Of a stretch of DNA of 64,000 bases, positions 42,441 through 52,857 are shown piece by piece; positions within the stretch are counted from its first letter, which is position 1; every line of letters starts with the position of its first letter. The notes below the pieces were generated by a model. It ran no database searches and had not been told where the DNA came from. It was given only the letters and a program-made list of their open reading frames with translations. The DNA is from Roridomyces roridus (lineage: Eukaryota > Basidiomycota > Agaricomycetes > Agaricales > Mycenaceae), in assembly GCA_029378245.1 (NCBI GenBank), contig JARKIF010000019.1, positions 930,001 to 994,000 of the forward strand, written 5' to 3'. The position numbers were made by a program, and so were the translations under genes.

Positions 42441-42530
42441 TTGCCATCGCGCTCCGCGTGCTTCCATCACTGATATGTCTATATCATTATCAAGGGTCGT
42501 AAGGCAACGGTCGCACAACATCGCTTCTTG

Positions 42531-43299
42531 CTTAGTCTGGGGACCCGCAACGCCTGCGGTGTTGATGGCAGTGATTGATGTGTCGTAAGTGACGTTTTAG
42601 AGTGTTTTCATGCCAAAAACTGGCAACATCGATAACGGTTCATCCAAGGACAATGGACATAAGCTTCAGTGAGAGAAACTTATTTTAATACGAATCTCTG
42701 GGTATTCTCCGGGACAGAATTTTTATTTCCAACATTTTAAGCATAGCTAGACACATTGGACTGCTCATGGCACAAGAATGAATCTACATATAGAAATTCT
42801 GTCCTGGAGAATACCCAGCAAATTGTCTCTCAAGAGATGCCTTCGCTTGTCCTGAGTCCTCCGAGCAATGTTGAAAGCAGGATCAAGCTCCGGAGATAGG
42901 CACCAAATGGATGATCTCCACACTTTCTCGATGCATTTCCGGAGAGTTTTGGGCCAATCCAGTGATTCTCAATGCAGAAAACACTGAAGGCATTGTTTTA
43001 GGTAGTTCTTGACCCATATTTGATGATTTCTCAACACATGCAGAACCACTGGCTGAGTCTCTGATTGTCAAATCAAGCTCTCCGGAGTGAATTTCCCAAC
43101 AATCTCCGAGAATCAAATATGCAGGGACCATACGATCACTCTATTATCATGATATTTCGACTTTGGAGAGAGCCCAATGGCTGTGGACAGAGGCAACAGC
43201 CCAAAAAGTAGATTTGCCATCCATATCAGGCGAGTGATAAGAATCAGTGGCTGTAACATTGCCATCAACACCACAGGCGTTGCGGGTCCCCACTTAGTC
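42531..43299. mobile_element. 755-bp TIR element with 7-bp TSD
   Basis: Element 42538-43292. Inverted ends of about 35 bp begin TGGGGACCCGCAACGCC, continue with GGTGTTGATGGCA, and have about two mismatches. It is flanked by direct repeats CTTAGTC (42531-42537 and 43293-43299). There is no coding capacity, so it is a non-autonomous DNA transposon. The 7- to 8-bp TSD is compatible with hAT. Confidence 0.9.
42699..42818. repeat. 120-bp hairpin inside the 755-bp element
   Basis: Left arm CTGGGTATTCTCCGGGACAG... (42699-42723) pairs with the right arm (42794-42818) with one mismatch over 25 bp. This looks like a nested short MITE or a structural element. Confidence 0.85.
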
Positions 43300-44950
43300 C
43301 TATAGTAATCACGGACTGTCAAAGGGCATCGCCCACCTTATGTCAGCACGTCACGTGTAATGTCCGTGATGACCTTCCAGCCTCGTCGTCTGGCCTCGTT
43401 TTGCGTTGAATGGACGCGCCGCTGGGCCGGAAAACATTCCTATATGTACTTTCGACTGTATCGAACATTTTATGGATGCATAGAATTAAGATTTCAAGTC
43501 GAAGTTTGCAATCGAGTCCAGACTCCAGACTGTAAGTAGACACACCATCTCGGTATCCGGGGCTTGCCGCTGGCTCTCATTCCCGGTTGTCTATCGAATC
43601 TGCTTCCCAACATATGTATTTGCGTCACTGGGTCGATAAAATGATGGGAAAAAAGATAGATTGACTAGGGTAAGGAGTGCTGGTATGACTACATGCGCAC
43701 CACCACACCTCGCATCGTAGCGCCAGCTGTAAGATACACCCAGGGGTGCACCACGGCTCGTTGTGGCTCTCTACAACGGCGGATAGGCTCCGCCCACGCA
43801 AAAGAATGCCCCATTTGATGGAACGCCAACGGAAACACGGAGAGTCCGGACGAGAGTACATGAGCAGTCTGCGATGCTGCGCTGGTTCTCATCCTCCGCC
43901 GGTCCAATCGTCCTTCCTATGAGAACAGCGCCGCGGCGTACTCAGTCGTCGGGGCGTGCTTGCAAGCTGTGGTGGACCAGAGTGACAACGAGAGCGACGG
44001 TTGTGGAGGACGACTGGGCGGTGCAGAAAGGCAGGGAAAGGGTAGTGGGAACGGTCCTTGGGCCCGATGTGTCGGTGGTCTCGTGAGGGAAGATGCTCGG
44101 GGATGAATAAAGGGCGAGACCACGGCGGTGTGTGTATGGTAGCGGGCGGCCGGAAAGGCCTCTCAGCGATGAAGGATAGTCGTAAGCGATGGAACCGTAT
44201 CGAATCCAAGGAAGAGAATGGCCTCTCAGAGGTCCTGCGCAATAGCTGTGTGAATGCAGAATCTGCGGCAGCGACAACGACACACCAAGGGCCCCATAAT
44301 GCTCAAATCCCCATCCAACCAGCACCATGGTACCATAGAGCCATCGCTCCATGGAGGATGGGACCTGCCACGCCGGGAGGAGTGAGTGCAAGGTGTCCGA
44401 TGGCGTGCCTATTGGGGGCTGCGATTCTGGGCGAAATATCGGTGTCCAGGCCTCGTTTTTGCGAGTGCGGTCATCATTTGCGTCGGGAGAGTGAACATGG
44501 ACAATTTCGAGGTGGATTGCGGTGTGAGAAGTGCGGACTGAGGCGGGAAGACGAGGAGGAAGGAGGCCACGCTGAGATCATGTGATGTGCTGACATAAGG
44601 TAGGCGATGCCCTTTGGCATGGCGTGTTTACTACCAGACTCTATACAACTACTTACTTGTTTCATCAGTTGTACTAGAGTCTGGTCCCGAGACTACTTCT
44701 TGCTTCCGTTCCACCACCATCCCCTTCACTCCCCTGCCTAGGGCCGTCCCCTCACTCCCCGCTATCCACCAACTACTCCTCACTGTCTACCGCGTCACAA
44801 GGCTCAACCGCTCACGTTCGAAGGCTTCCTCAAGATAGCTTTCACGCATTCCACAAGACCACTCCTCGGCATGTGTATCCCCGCTTGCTGTCCTTCTCAC
44901 GCAGTCGCGTACCCAAGTCTTCACCGTCGGGCCCCACCCTATATGGCCAA
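43300..44950. other. No recognisable intact gene
   Basis: Only overlapping frames. One (+ about 44103-44585) ends with a zinc-ribbon-like CECGHHL...CEKCGL pattern and an acidic tail, but the rest is not protein-like. Confidence 0.4.
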
Positions 44951-45029
44951 TATAATGTGTTAAATTGGGGTGTACCCCAGGCCTGCAATGCATTAAAACT
45001 GGGGTAGCATTAAGGGCAAAATAAAGTGG

Positions 45030-45119
45030 CACCAGCCTGAATTGAACACAAAACAGTATAGTAGCATTAGTCAGCAGAGGATTAGGAGCAGATACTTTAA
45101 CCAACTAAGCTAAGAGGGC
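45030..45119 (-). repeat. tRNA-derived SINE-like unit
   Basis: On the minus strand it starts GCCCTCTTAGC and has a near-canonical Pol III A box / D arm (TTAGCTTAGTTGGTTAAAG), an anticodon-loop-like CTCCTAA (CCT, as in tRNA-Arg) and a B-box-like TGTTCAATTCAGG. The anticodon and T stems do not pair well, so it is a tRNA-derived repeat, not a working tRNA. Confidence 0.6.
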
Positions 45120-45183
45120 ATTTTAGATCACAAAATATTGAAGTCACACTATGCTCCCAAACTCAGATTAAGCAGTGAGTGGC

Positions 45184-45282
45184 AGTTAGGGACTGTTAGG
45201 TTAGGATGGTTAGGACTGTTAGGAGGTTAGGTTAGGATAGTTAGGAGGTTAGGAGGTTAGGTTAGGTTAGGGTGGTTAGGTT
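45184..45282 (+). repeat. Interstitial GTTAGG-type tract
   Basis: Irregular GGTTAGGTTAGGA/ACTGTTAGG units preceded by AAGCAGTGAGTGGCAGTTAG, closely matching the lead-in of the 41706 tract. The two are therefore members of one repeat family. Confidence 0.75.
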
Positions 45283-45320
45283 GGGGGGGTGTGGGGTGGC
45301 CACTAAAAAAAACTGGCCCC

Positions 45321-45413
45321 CTGTAGCAGTGTAGTGTACTGGTATCAGTCCACTATTCTTAATGAGCAGGTCACCTGACTGCTCCTTTGCCCCAGTTCAA
45401 ACCAGCCTGTTGC
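45321..45413 (+). repeat. tRNA-like SINE unit
   Basis: A-box-like TAGCAGTGTAGTGTACTGG and B-box-like CAGTTCAAACCAG about 60 bp apart, inside the TIR element. Weaker than the minus-strand unit. Confidence 0.4.
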
Positions 45414-45977
45414 CTTTTATTTCCAGCAGTGAACCCACTGTTTTAATGCATTACAACCTGGTTTAACGCATTAAAGGCTACCCCAAGTTTAATGCATTGA
45501 ACCCTGGGGTAGTACCCCAGTTTAACGCGATAATTTAACTGTACCAGCTGCGGGCCCCATGCAAATTCATTTGAAGAACCTCCAAGAGCAAAGCAGACCG
45601 AAGGCCGAATTGTCTGCTGCGTCAAGTGTGCTCCTTCGGGACAATCTCCCTCGTGCCTTTGATGCTTCAAGTCCTCGCCAATTCTCGCTTGCACTGTCCC
45701 TCAGACTCCCTCCGACCCTCCCCGTTGTCTTAGTGTATTCCGTCGCGTAGTTGTTTCAATATATGCCTTTTTTTTTGCCAATCTTGTTCTGTGTCGAGTG
45801 TGATTTATGAGAGGATTGAGTAACCTGAGGAAGGAGCCGTGGGCCGGACGGCATGCATCGTACAGCAGAATGCTCTACAAGGCATTGGAATGGCCTGCCA
45901 ACATGCCCAATTTCCGGCTTCTGCCAAGCATTCCAGCATCACTCCTCGATTCCAAGGCCCAATGATCAGGTCGGCAT

Positions 45978-46130
45978 TAGGGAGCGGCACGAGTATCGAG
46001 TGCTGCGAATACTCGCGGCATTTCACTTGCGAGTACGAGTATTCATACTCGCGAGTGGGTGGTGGCTGTGCTACTCGTGCGAGTGCGAGTATTGGTTTCC
46101 AAAAACCTTGGTACTCGTGAGTATTTGCCT
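45978..46130 (+). mobile_element. Motif-iterated hAT-like element (CGAGTACTCG type)
   Basis: Begins TAGGGAGCGGCACGAGTA and is made of reiterated CGAGTATT/TACTCGCGAGTG palindromes. The same terminal sequence in opposite orientation bounds 48410-48588. Confidence 0.6.
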
Positions 46131-48181
46131 GGCTACCGTAAGCTCACGGAACAGACCCAGATAGGCAATTTGATCACCAGCATCACTCGGCATCACTCGG
46201 CATGCCGGCATGTGGCAATCACTCCGTAATGTATGTCTATTCCCGTACAGAATTCAATTTACCTATCAGTCACTACCTGTTCATCAGGAGGAACAGTAAC
46301 GAAACTCCGCAACCAACTGAGTGAGCAATCAGCCCATTCCACTGTGATGGTCGGCCAGTGGGCCAGTGACCCGGACTTGATAGCAGTTGATGAGTTTGAG
46401 AAGCAGCTTGCAGAGGGTTGGACACGGAACAAGAAGCGGAAGGCCCCTGCTACAGCAGAAGCCTCAGGATCAGCAAGAGTTATTGTCATTGATGATGATA
46501 GTACATAGTTTGCATCACCAAAACGTGGAGAAACAAATATGGCCATATCCGGCCATATTTGGCTCGTCAGCACGTATGGACCGTCTGCCTGATGAAAAAT
46601 TGGGACGCCCATATTTAAGATCTAATTCCTGTGTATGGCTCATCCAGCCTGATGAAAATAAAGGAGCCAGACGTATATAGAGCCAGCCGATGATTTTGGA
46701 GCAGACCAGTTCCCCCAGCTCTCGCACACAGAAGGTGAAGAAAATCAAATATATTGGCAGTGTGACGACAGAAATACTATCTAAAGAAGTCGGGAGTACG
46801 GTGCTCGGAGCGCAGCCGCATAGACGGCTGCTGCGAGGGAAAGGCCCGGGGCAGCGCCGGCCTCTTCGGAAATGGGTGCGACTCCAGGATTTGACTAAGT
46901 GCTTGAAATTGGAGTAACAAAAATTGGCATTCGAGGCGATAAGAACAGTCCGGCCAAGTCGGCCGACGTAGTTTGTCACGACAAGACTTGTTTCACGCGT
47001 CCAACAGCGGTAAGATGCTGCGGATTGGGTAGTGCGCTACTAAAGCTCGTAAAATGAACTGAATAAAAGTCTAGGAGAGGGTACAGAATACGACGACTAG
47101 CTACTGCTTTTATACTGTGAGGAATAGATCTACGATGCTACACTAATTGTCCTGGCTTCCGACATGCACTATTGTCCTGCACCGTTGTCGTCTCCTATTG
47201 TCATGTCTACGCCGTGTTCATCATAGAAGCCTGTCATGATCTGACAGTTCACTTGATCGAAAACTCCTTCCCTCATCCACGCTGTCGTTCATAAATATGA
47301 AACTGTCCCACGTCTTTAAATAATGTCTTCCTCGGCTTCTTCCTCAATCCGATCGAGACGGGGTTCCCATGACTTTAACGCTGTACGGCGCCAATGTATA
47401 TCTGGTTTATTTGGCGTTGTCACGTGCGCAAATAGGTCAGCGCGTGACATAGTTTTGACGAACGACAAGACTGGGAAGTGAATCAAGCAAGCGATGACTT
47501 GCTGCCAAAGGAGTCGGACTTGAAGAATGAGGAGTTACGGCCATGGGGGAAGAAACTTGAAGTCAGCATCGCCAGATATTGCGGGGCGTGGCCTGCTCGG
47601 TTCTTGTTTCGTTGAATTGAATCTTTCCTTCGATTGAGTCTTCTGAGCTCTTGTGCGTGCATCCAGAGGCATGGTCATGAGGAGAGATGGGTCTTGGAGA
47701 AGGATGGTCTTGAAGAGGGCGGTCTTGAAAAGTTACGACGGAGGCATGGTCTTGAAGAGGTCCGACCGTGCGCTCTAAGGCAGAGCAGAACTTGCGGGCG
47801 GGGTTGTGCAGGAGTCTAAGCACTGAGCGGCTGCGAGTGAAATCTTGAGGAGCTCCGGGGGGGGGGATCGAGGACGACAGTCTCGGAGAGAGAAGGAGGG
47901 GAAGTGGGCGATGATGAGAGTAGAGAACAAGAGGCGGTTGACCGAAGTCACGCGAAGCGCTGACAAGACAAGTGATTGATTGATCGAGATGGAATTCAAT
48001 TGCACTCTTGTTCTCGGCGCCCGGCGGTGTTAGGCGTACCTGTATAGGAGAGCTGCTCATTCCCAAGTCTTCAAGTCCATCCAACATCGTGGCTGGAGCA
48101 ATTGCTAGTGCTTACCTGAACACTTCTGTGCCGACCCAATGCCGACCTCAATCTCTCACATTAATTAGCCCAAGTCATTAG
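46131..48181. other. Repeat-rich, no firmly recognised gene
   Basis: Contains a 92-codon ATG frame (46233-46508; QWASDPDLIAVDEFEKQLAEG, then a KKRKA basic patch and an acidic end) that may be the C-terminal scrap of a transposon protein. It also has a minus frame (47563-48087) starting MLDGLEDLGMSSSP over a minisatellite-like GGTCTTGAAGA region. A TTGGCGCC word (minus strand, 47387-47394) resembles a gypsy primer-binding site but no LTR pair is visible. Confidence 0.4.
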
Positions 48182-48365
48182 TAGAGATGCCCATATGAGT
48201 CGATGGCCGGCGGATGCCTGAATAACTGCCGGAGGGGCGGCTGCTATTCCCTCCTGAAGGCATGCTCAGCCGGACGACGGCTCATATGCCCTGAGGTGCC
48301 ATGGTCGGCCGGACCAAGGCCTGACGTGCCCTGACATGGACCATCAGGTCAGCCGATCAATGTTC
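48182..48365 (+). mobile_element. Motif-iterated element (CCGGCGGATGCC/TCAGCCG type)
   Basis: Starts TAGAGATGCCCATATGAG and reiterates GGCCGG, CTGATGCC-like words and complements. Same general architecture as the other TAG-initial elements; no ORF. Confidence 0.4.
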
Positions 48366-48409
48366 GGTCTTATTAAGGAGCCCATGTTTTGGTGATGTGG
48401 TAACTGAAA

Positions 48410-48588
48410 TATATGATACTCATGAATAACTCACAAATAATTTGCAACTCGTGAGTATTCCAACTTGTTGAGTGCAACTACTTGTGACTCGCGAATACTC
48501 GCCATCAATACTCGTGCGAGTGTGAGTATGGTTTTCCCAACTTCTGCGAGTACTCATACTCGCGAGTGTATACTCGTGCCGCTCACTA
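48410..48588 (-). mobile_element. Motif-iterated hAT-like element (CGAGTACTCG type), inverted copy
   Basis: Reading the minus strand from 48588: TAGTGAGCGGCACGAGTA, then many ACTCGCGAGTA/GAGTATTC units. Diverged copy of 45978-46130 in opposite orientation. Confidence 0.6.
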
Positions 48589-48833
48589 GTCGGCATGATT
48601 TTGGTCATTCCGGGCATTTTGGTCCCATTCTGATCGTTGCAATGCTCGGGAACCAATCTCCACATTTTGTGATGTACCTGCTTTATTGCAAAACCTGGCT
48701 TTAGCCAAACTCAATCTATCTTTTGTGTTAGCTGTGAAGCTTTACCATCTACAAAACACTTTAGAATCATCATTCTTGGTTCATATCAAGGATCTCTATT
48801 TGCAATACTTTGTTTCGACATCGTATCCGAGAC

Positions 48834-49307
48834 TACTGTACCATTTCAATCAGTTCTCCTTGGCTGTGACCTGTGACACGGGTTTTCGAAGCTCGAAGTT
48901 CGAAAATGGGTCGGTCCCAGCATGACACCCGAAAATGTTCGAAAATCGGTTGATATCAGTTGCCCATTGGCAACAGCGGAACAGCTTTCGGCATGTTCGG
49001 CATCTTATCACTGGCAGCCGAAGCCGTGCCGGCATGACATTTCGCTCTGATTTGGGTGATGCCGAGGTCAATTTCAAGGAAATCTGCAGTGTTTCAATCA
49101 GGTTCAACCTCTGGCTTGCATTCGGGACCTGCAGACGCGCATGAGGCCCGCCGGCGAAAAATGGGTTTTTTGAGCGCCTTTCGAGCAATTTTGTGACTAC
49201 TTCTGCAACTTCGAAAATCTCCCGGGTGATTGTGACACTTTCGAAAATTTTCGAAAATTTGGGGGCCTGTGACACGTGACATTCGAGTTGAATGAAATGG
49301 TACAGTA
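48834..49307. mobile_element. Tc1/mariner-type MITE, 470 bp
   Basis: Element 48836-49305 flanked by TA on both sides. Inverted ends CTGTACCATTTCA-TCA (one mismatch). The subterminal regions contain reiterated TTTTCGAAAATT and CTGTGACAC motifs as further inverted repeats. No ORF. Confidence 0.85.
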
Positions 49308-50343
49308 TATCACCCAATTCCCTACAACCTTTACAAGGCCCTGTACTAGGGACTTATACTCGCCACTGCCCACTAGTTCAATAGTTGTTACTCGCTTCGG
49401 AGCTTCGTGATTGAGTTAGTTGGATATAGATTCGTCTGTATCTCTACTCATCTTGTCAGATTCTTTGAGTGTTGTTGATTTCTATAGTAGGTTTAGGGCA
49501 CATACATCACCGGTCTGCGTGCACCACGGAACAGAACCCAATAAAGTTGTGCACCGAGTCCGTATCAGAATGCTGCAAAAAGTGCACAGAGGGCCGGATG
49601 GACTATCAATCGTTCTTGGATGGATTCGAACCATTCACGGCAAGACTTCGGAGTGAATCTACGCGGAGTCATTTCTCAGGGACTGCTCTTTGGGCGAGAT
49701 ATTGTTTTCTAAGGATGGGATTTCCCCCAATCCACTCCTGAGGATAAATAGGGCCGTGGAGGCCCTGGGACAGAATCCCCATTTCGCCTGGGTGTATCTT
49801 GTTAGATCTGTATTCAACCATGTAAATGAGGGGAACATAAGTACACAACCGATAAGATTTGATTTCAAGCTGCAAAAAAGCGCTGGATGAGCAACAATGC
49901 CGTCTGATGGACTCGAACCATCGATTCAACTCTCGAAATGCAGTTGTGCTTGCGAAGTTCTTGCTTGGCGACCGCTTTCAAGCGCCGTTCTCGAGCGTTG
50001 GCAGTACCTATTCCGCTCCTCCACAGACAGCACCTGTGCTCGGCTTCTATCATCGCAAGTCAAAAATGTTTTAAGACTGCCCATACATGTTGTCAGATGG
50101 GCTCGAACCATAGGTGTCATTGATTGGGAGTGCGTTTCTTGCGTGGCGACAGCCTCAGGCACTGTTCTTGCGTCTGGATATAGCACGCATAGATTCGACG
50201 ACCGATTGTGATTGAATACAAATGATGACGACTTGAACATTGACGAAGACTCGGCCCTAATACAACCCTTCGATGAAGTTGTCCCTCCAGCATCTAATGA
50301 ATGGTCCTCAGCTTGGAAATCTTCCCCGGTATAGTTGAGGCAC
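49308..50343 (-). repeat. Cluster of second-family T-arm-like repeats
   Basis: Minus-strand T-arms at 49619-49635, 49906-49922 and 50096-50112. Two have perfect 5-bp stems (GATGG/CCATC type) with loop TTCGAGT/TTCGAGC. They are spaced 190-290 bp apart and share further words (TTGCGTGGCGAC / TTGCTTGGCGAC, CTTTCAAGCGCCGTTCT). No complete tRNA fold, and no protein-coding gene recognised here. Confidence 0.6.
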
Positions 50344-51129
50344 TCACAATATCTGATATCCCTCGTTTAGAATCACCTCCCTGTCTCCCATGGCGATATT
50401 ACATCCCGCGCTGTAGCGGTGTGAAACCGAGTCGACAACTAGTAGAACAACAACAACTCACAGATGAGGCCCAGTCTTCCCAGGAACGAAGATCCCCCCC
50501 ACGTTCGCTACAGCGTGGTATAGTTTCTGGCCAGTTATCTCGTACTTTGAACAATGAATGTTAGTTGAAGCCGGACGGATAAAGATAAAAGCAACGCACT
50601 CCGCCATCTACCGGAGTATAGCCTTTGGGAATCCGCCCATACGAACTCTGCACCCACACCATTTTGCCTCCATCCACAACCAACACATCGTACCTTCCAA
50701 AATGCTCGATCACACCCCCGCCAAAGGGAACGAGACACGGTGGGTTGAGATGTGGTGCGACTCGGCAAGGGTGTACGGATTCGATGTTCTTGTCATGGGC
50801 GGCACCGTCAAGTTCCTCTTCATCCTCGGAAGACGCGGGGGATGAGGAGGTAGAGGAGGAGGGATGCATGAATACCGCTGAGCCGACGTAGATGTGCGAG
50901 TGGTCGTGGTCCACAAAGGGGGCACGCCCGGCGCGTTCGAGATCGTATGGACTCGGGGGTGCCTAGCAAAGCATTGAGATGGAGACAGTGAAGTAAGAAT
51001 ACGGGGACTTACGCCGGTATTGAAAGATACACGAATCCCCGACGCAGGCACCGTCTCTGCGTCTTCGTAGTCCAAGTCGTGTTCTTGTTCTTGCCCAGAT
51101 CCGTGGTGGTAGCCCGTGAGGAAGCGCAT
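50344..51129 (-). CDS. DM9-repeat (DUF3421-like) protein
   Basis: Four exons (51013-51129, 50600-50962, 50462-50544, 50344-50410) give 209 aa with clean GT-AG introns and phases. The hallmark of DM9 repeats is visible twice. The first is HIYVGSAVFMHP, CLVPFGGGVIEHFGRYDVL, MVWVQSSYGRIPKGYTPVDGG. The second is YEITGQKLYHAVANVGGIFV, PGKTGPHL, GCNIAMGDREVILNEGYQIL. DM9 proteins in animals include mannose-binding lectins; in fungi the role is not settled. There is no signal peptide. A Ser/Glu-rich insert (SSEDEEELDG) splits the first repeat. The gene looks intact; N-terminal 45 residues are acidic and probably disordered. Confidence 0.85.
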
Positions 51130-52857
51130 GGTAGCTGCAGGCGATGCCTCGGACGCGGAAATTAGCTTATATATCAGGTGTATTCAGCCCGACCGAATGG
51201 GCGCGGCTTGGAACGGTGTCCTCGGGCATCGGTTTCAATGAGCCCGGGATTACATCACGGCCACGTTCCCCGCGAATGCGAGTGGATATCACTGTGGGTA
51301 GTGAAACACGCCGATTTGTCGTAACTACGACCAGCCAAGCGTCCTGAAACGACGCGCTGGGCATCTCGCTCGACCCAGCCGTTGATTTTTCCCCGACGCT
51401 GAAGATAGCCTCTGGGTTTCATCGAGAACAGATGTGGGGGAGGAGCAGAGTTTTGGGTGGTGAGCATGGAGACGGCTGATCATGGCCATACAGTTGTGTA
51501 CTGTAGGTCCCGGACCAAAGAAGATTGGGGTGACTCGGAGATCACATATTCGGGAGAGAAACGCCGTATTTCCAGCCGACGGGACCGAGGGCGGGCATCT
51601 ATGAGAGTCTGTGGGAGGGCATCCAGGAGAATCTTGACCCGTGAATGTTGCCAGCAGGCGAGGAGATGATGGGCGTGAGGAGAGATGAGTTTCCGACATC
51701 TGGGGATCATCAATCATGTTGCCATGCCATTGTTTTGAACTTTGAACCGCTCTCGCCAGTGTTGAGTGCCTTGTTACCACTCCGATCAAATCTCGCTTTG
51801 ATAAAGTTATCTTTGTCGCAGCTTGGGAGCGTCTGTTAAGCGTCTGTTCTCGGATGAGCCGGTCCGATCTGAAAGCGCGAGCGATGGAACGCGATGCGCT
51901 GCGCGCAAGAGACTTTGAAAAATTGAAGGAGATTGATTGACACGACAAATAAGTATGTGAATGTACTTATAATTATGTCGTGGGACTTGCGAGGAAAGGT
52001 CGACTCGCCATTGTTAAATTAGGTTTCGCCTTGCCCACGTCCCACGCTCTCTGCGTGAACCAGCGCATCTGTGCAACAGTATGTATGTGTTTGAGAGAGA
52101 AAAAATGGCCGGGGGCCCCTGGTTATGTCCTCAGACGGGTGAAACCGCCACGCAACAGCAGCACAGTGGGACTTACAAGCGCTCGTCACAAGCGCTAATG
52201 CCTGAGGACGCTGGGATGGGTATGGGACGCGCGCGTGAGGCCGAGGCTCGGCGCATTTGAAAGTCCGGGAAGGGGAGGCCCCTCGGACCTCCTGCGCCTG
52301 TTCCAGTAATACCTCGTACATCTTCCGTTGATCTTCCGCCTGTACGTTGCCAAAATCTTGAATGCCCATCCTTCGTGTTTTGTCGCAGAACTTCCAACAG
52401 TGAAGAGGACTGGGTGAATTTGAGTTGATTCAAAATTTTCAAAGGTCGTGGAATGATCTGGTGAGAATGGACAAAATGAGTTCATTCAAATGGCTGCAGA
52501 GTAGAGTACAAATTCCAAAGTTCCTTTCGGACCAAAAAGGTTATCACATGGGCGCCATCCAACGAGGGAGCCGGAGGGAGGGGTTTCCGAAAATTACCAA
52601 AAGCCGGAGCAGTTGGATGGTTCGGATATAATTTGCAATCAGCAAAAGACCACGGACCGGCGTTGACCTCGAAGCGAGTGCGCACGGACCATGCGATATC
52701 AGGCGAGCACGTCCACGTCCAAAATGGCGCGGTGTGGTACAGGCAATGAAATCATTGCGAAAAAGAATTTACAGCGCAGAAGGTCAATTCAGACCCGTAG
52801 TATATCCCGACGCAGAGAAATCTCCACATGATCGTCCGTCAGCTGGGGAAGAAAATC
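51130..52857. other. Intergenic, no recognisable gene
   Basis: A 207-codon minus frame (51325-51948) opens with TTG and has a Ser/Arg-rich, protein-unlike composition, as do the frames at 52019-52480. I see no family or repeat. Confidence 0.4.

Larger units (their letters stand above)
44951..45535. mobile_element. TIR element containing tRNA-like units and a GTTAGG tract
   Basis: The left end (44951-44999) and right end (45489-45535) are inverted repeats over about 45 bp: GTTAAA-TGGGGT--ACCCCAG then CAATGCATTAAA. Between them lie a minus-strand tRNA-like unit (45030-45119), a GTTAGG tract (45184-45282) and a plus-strand tRNA-like unit (45321-45413). Probably a composite of nested non-autonomous elements. 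Confidence 0.7.

Noticed and set aside
44103..44585. Zinc-ribbon protein (CECG...CEKCG)
   Set aside because: Only the last 35 codons look like a metal-binding ribbon. The preceding sequence is not protein-like and no start or splice signal supports a gene.
45030..45119. Functional tRNA-Arg(CCT) gene
   Set aside because: The A box and anticodon-loop-like CTCCTAA are good, but the anticodon and T stems do not pair and the unit sits inside a repeat. Called a tRNA-derived SINE-like unit instead.
49906..49975. Complete tRNA gene on the minus strand
   Set aside because: Only the T-arm folds. The stretch where the anticodon arm should be has a 10-nt loop, and no 7-bp acceptor stem pairs the two ends.
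51325..51948. A 207-codon minus-strand gene
   Set aside because: Opens with TTG, has no ATG in a suitable place, a Ser/Arg/Pro-skewed composition and no recognisable motif.
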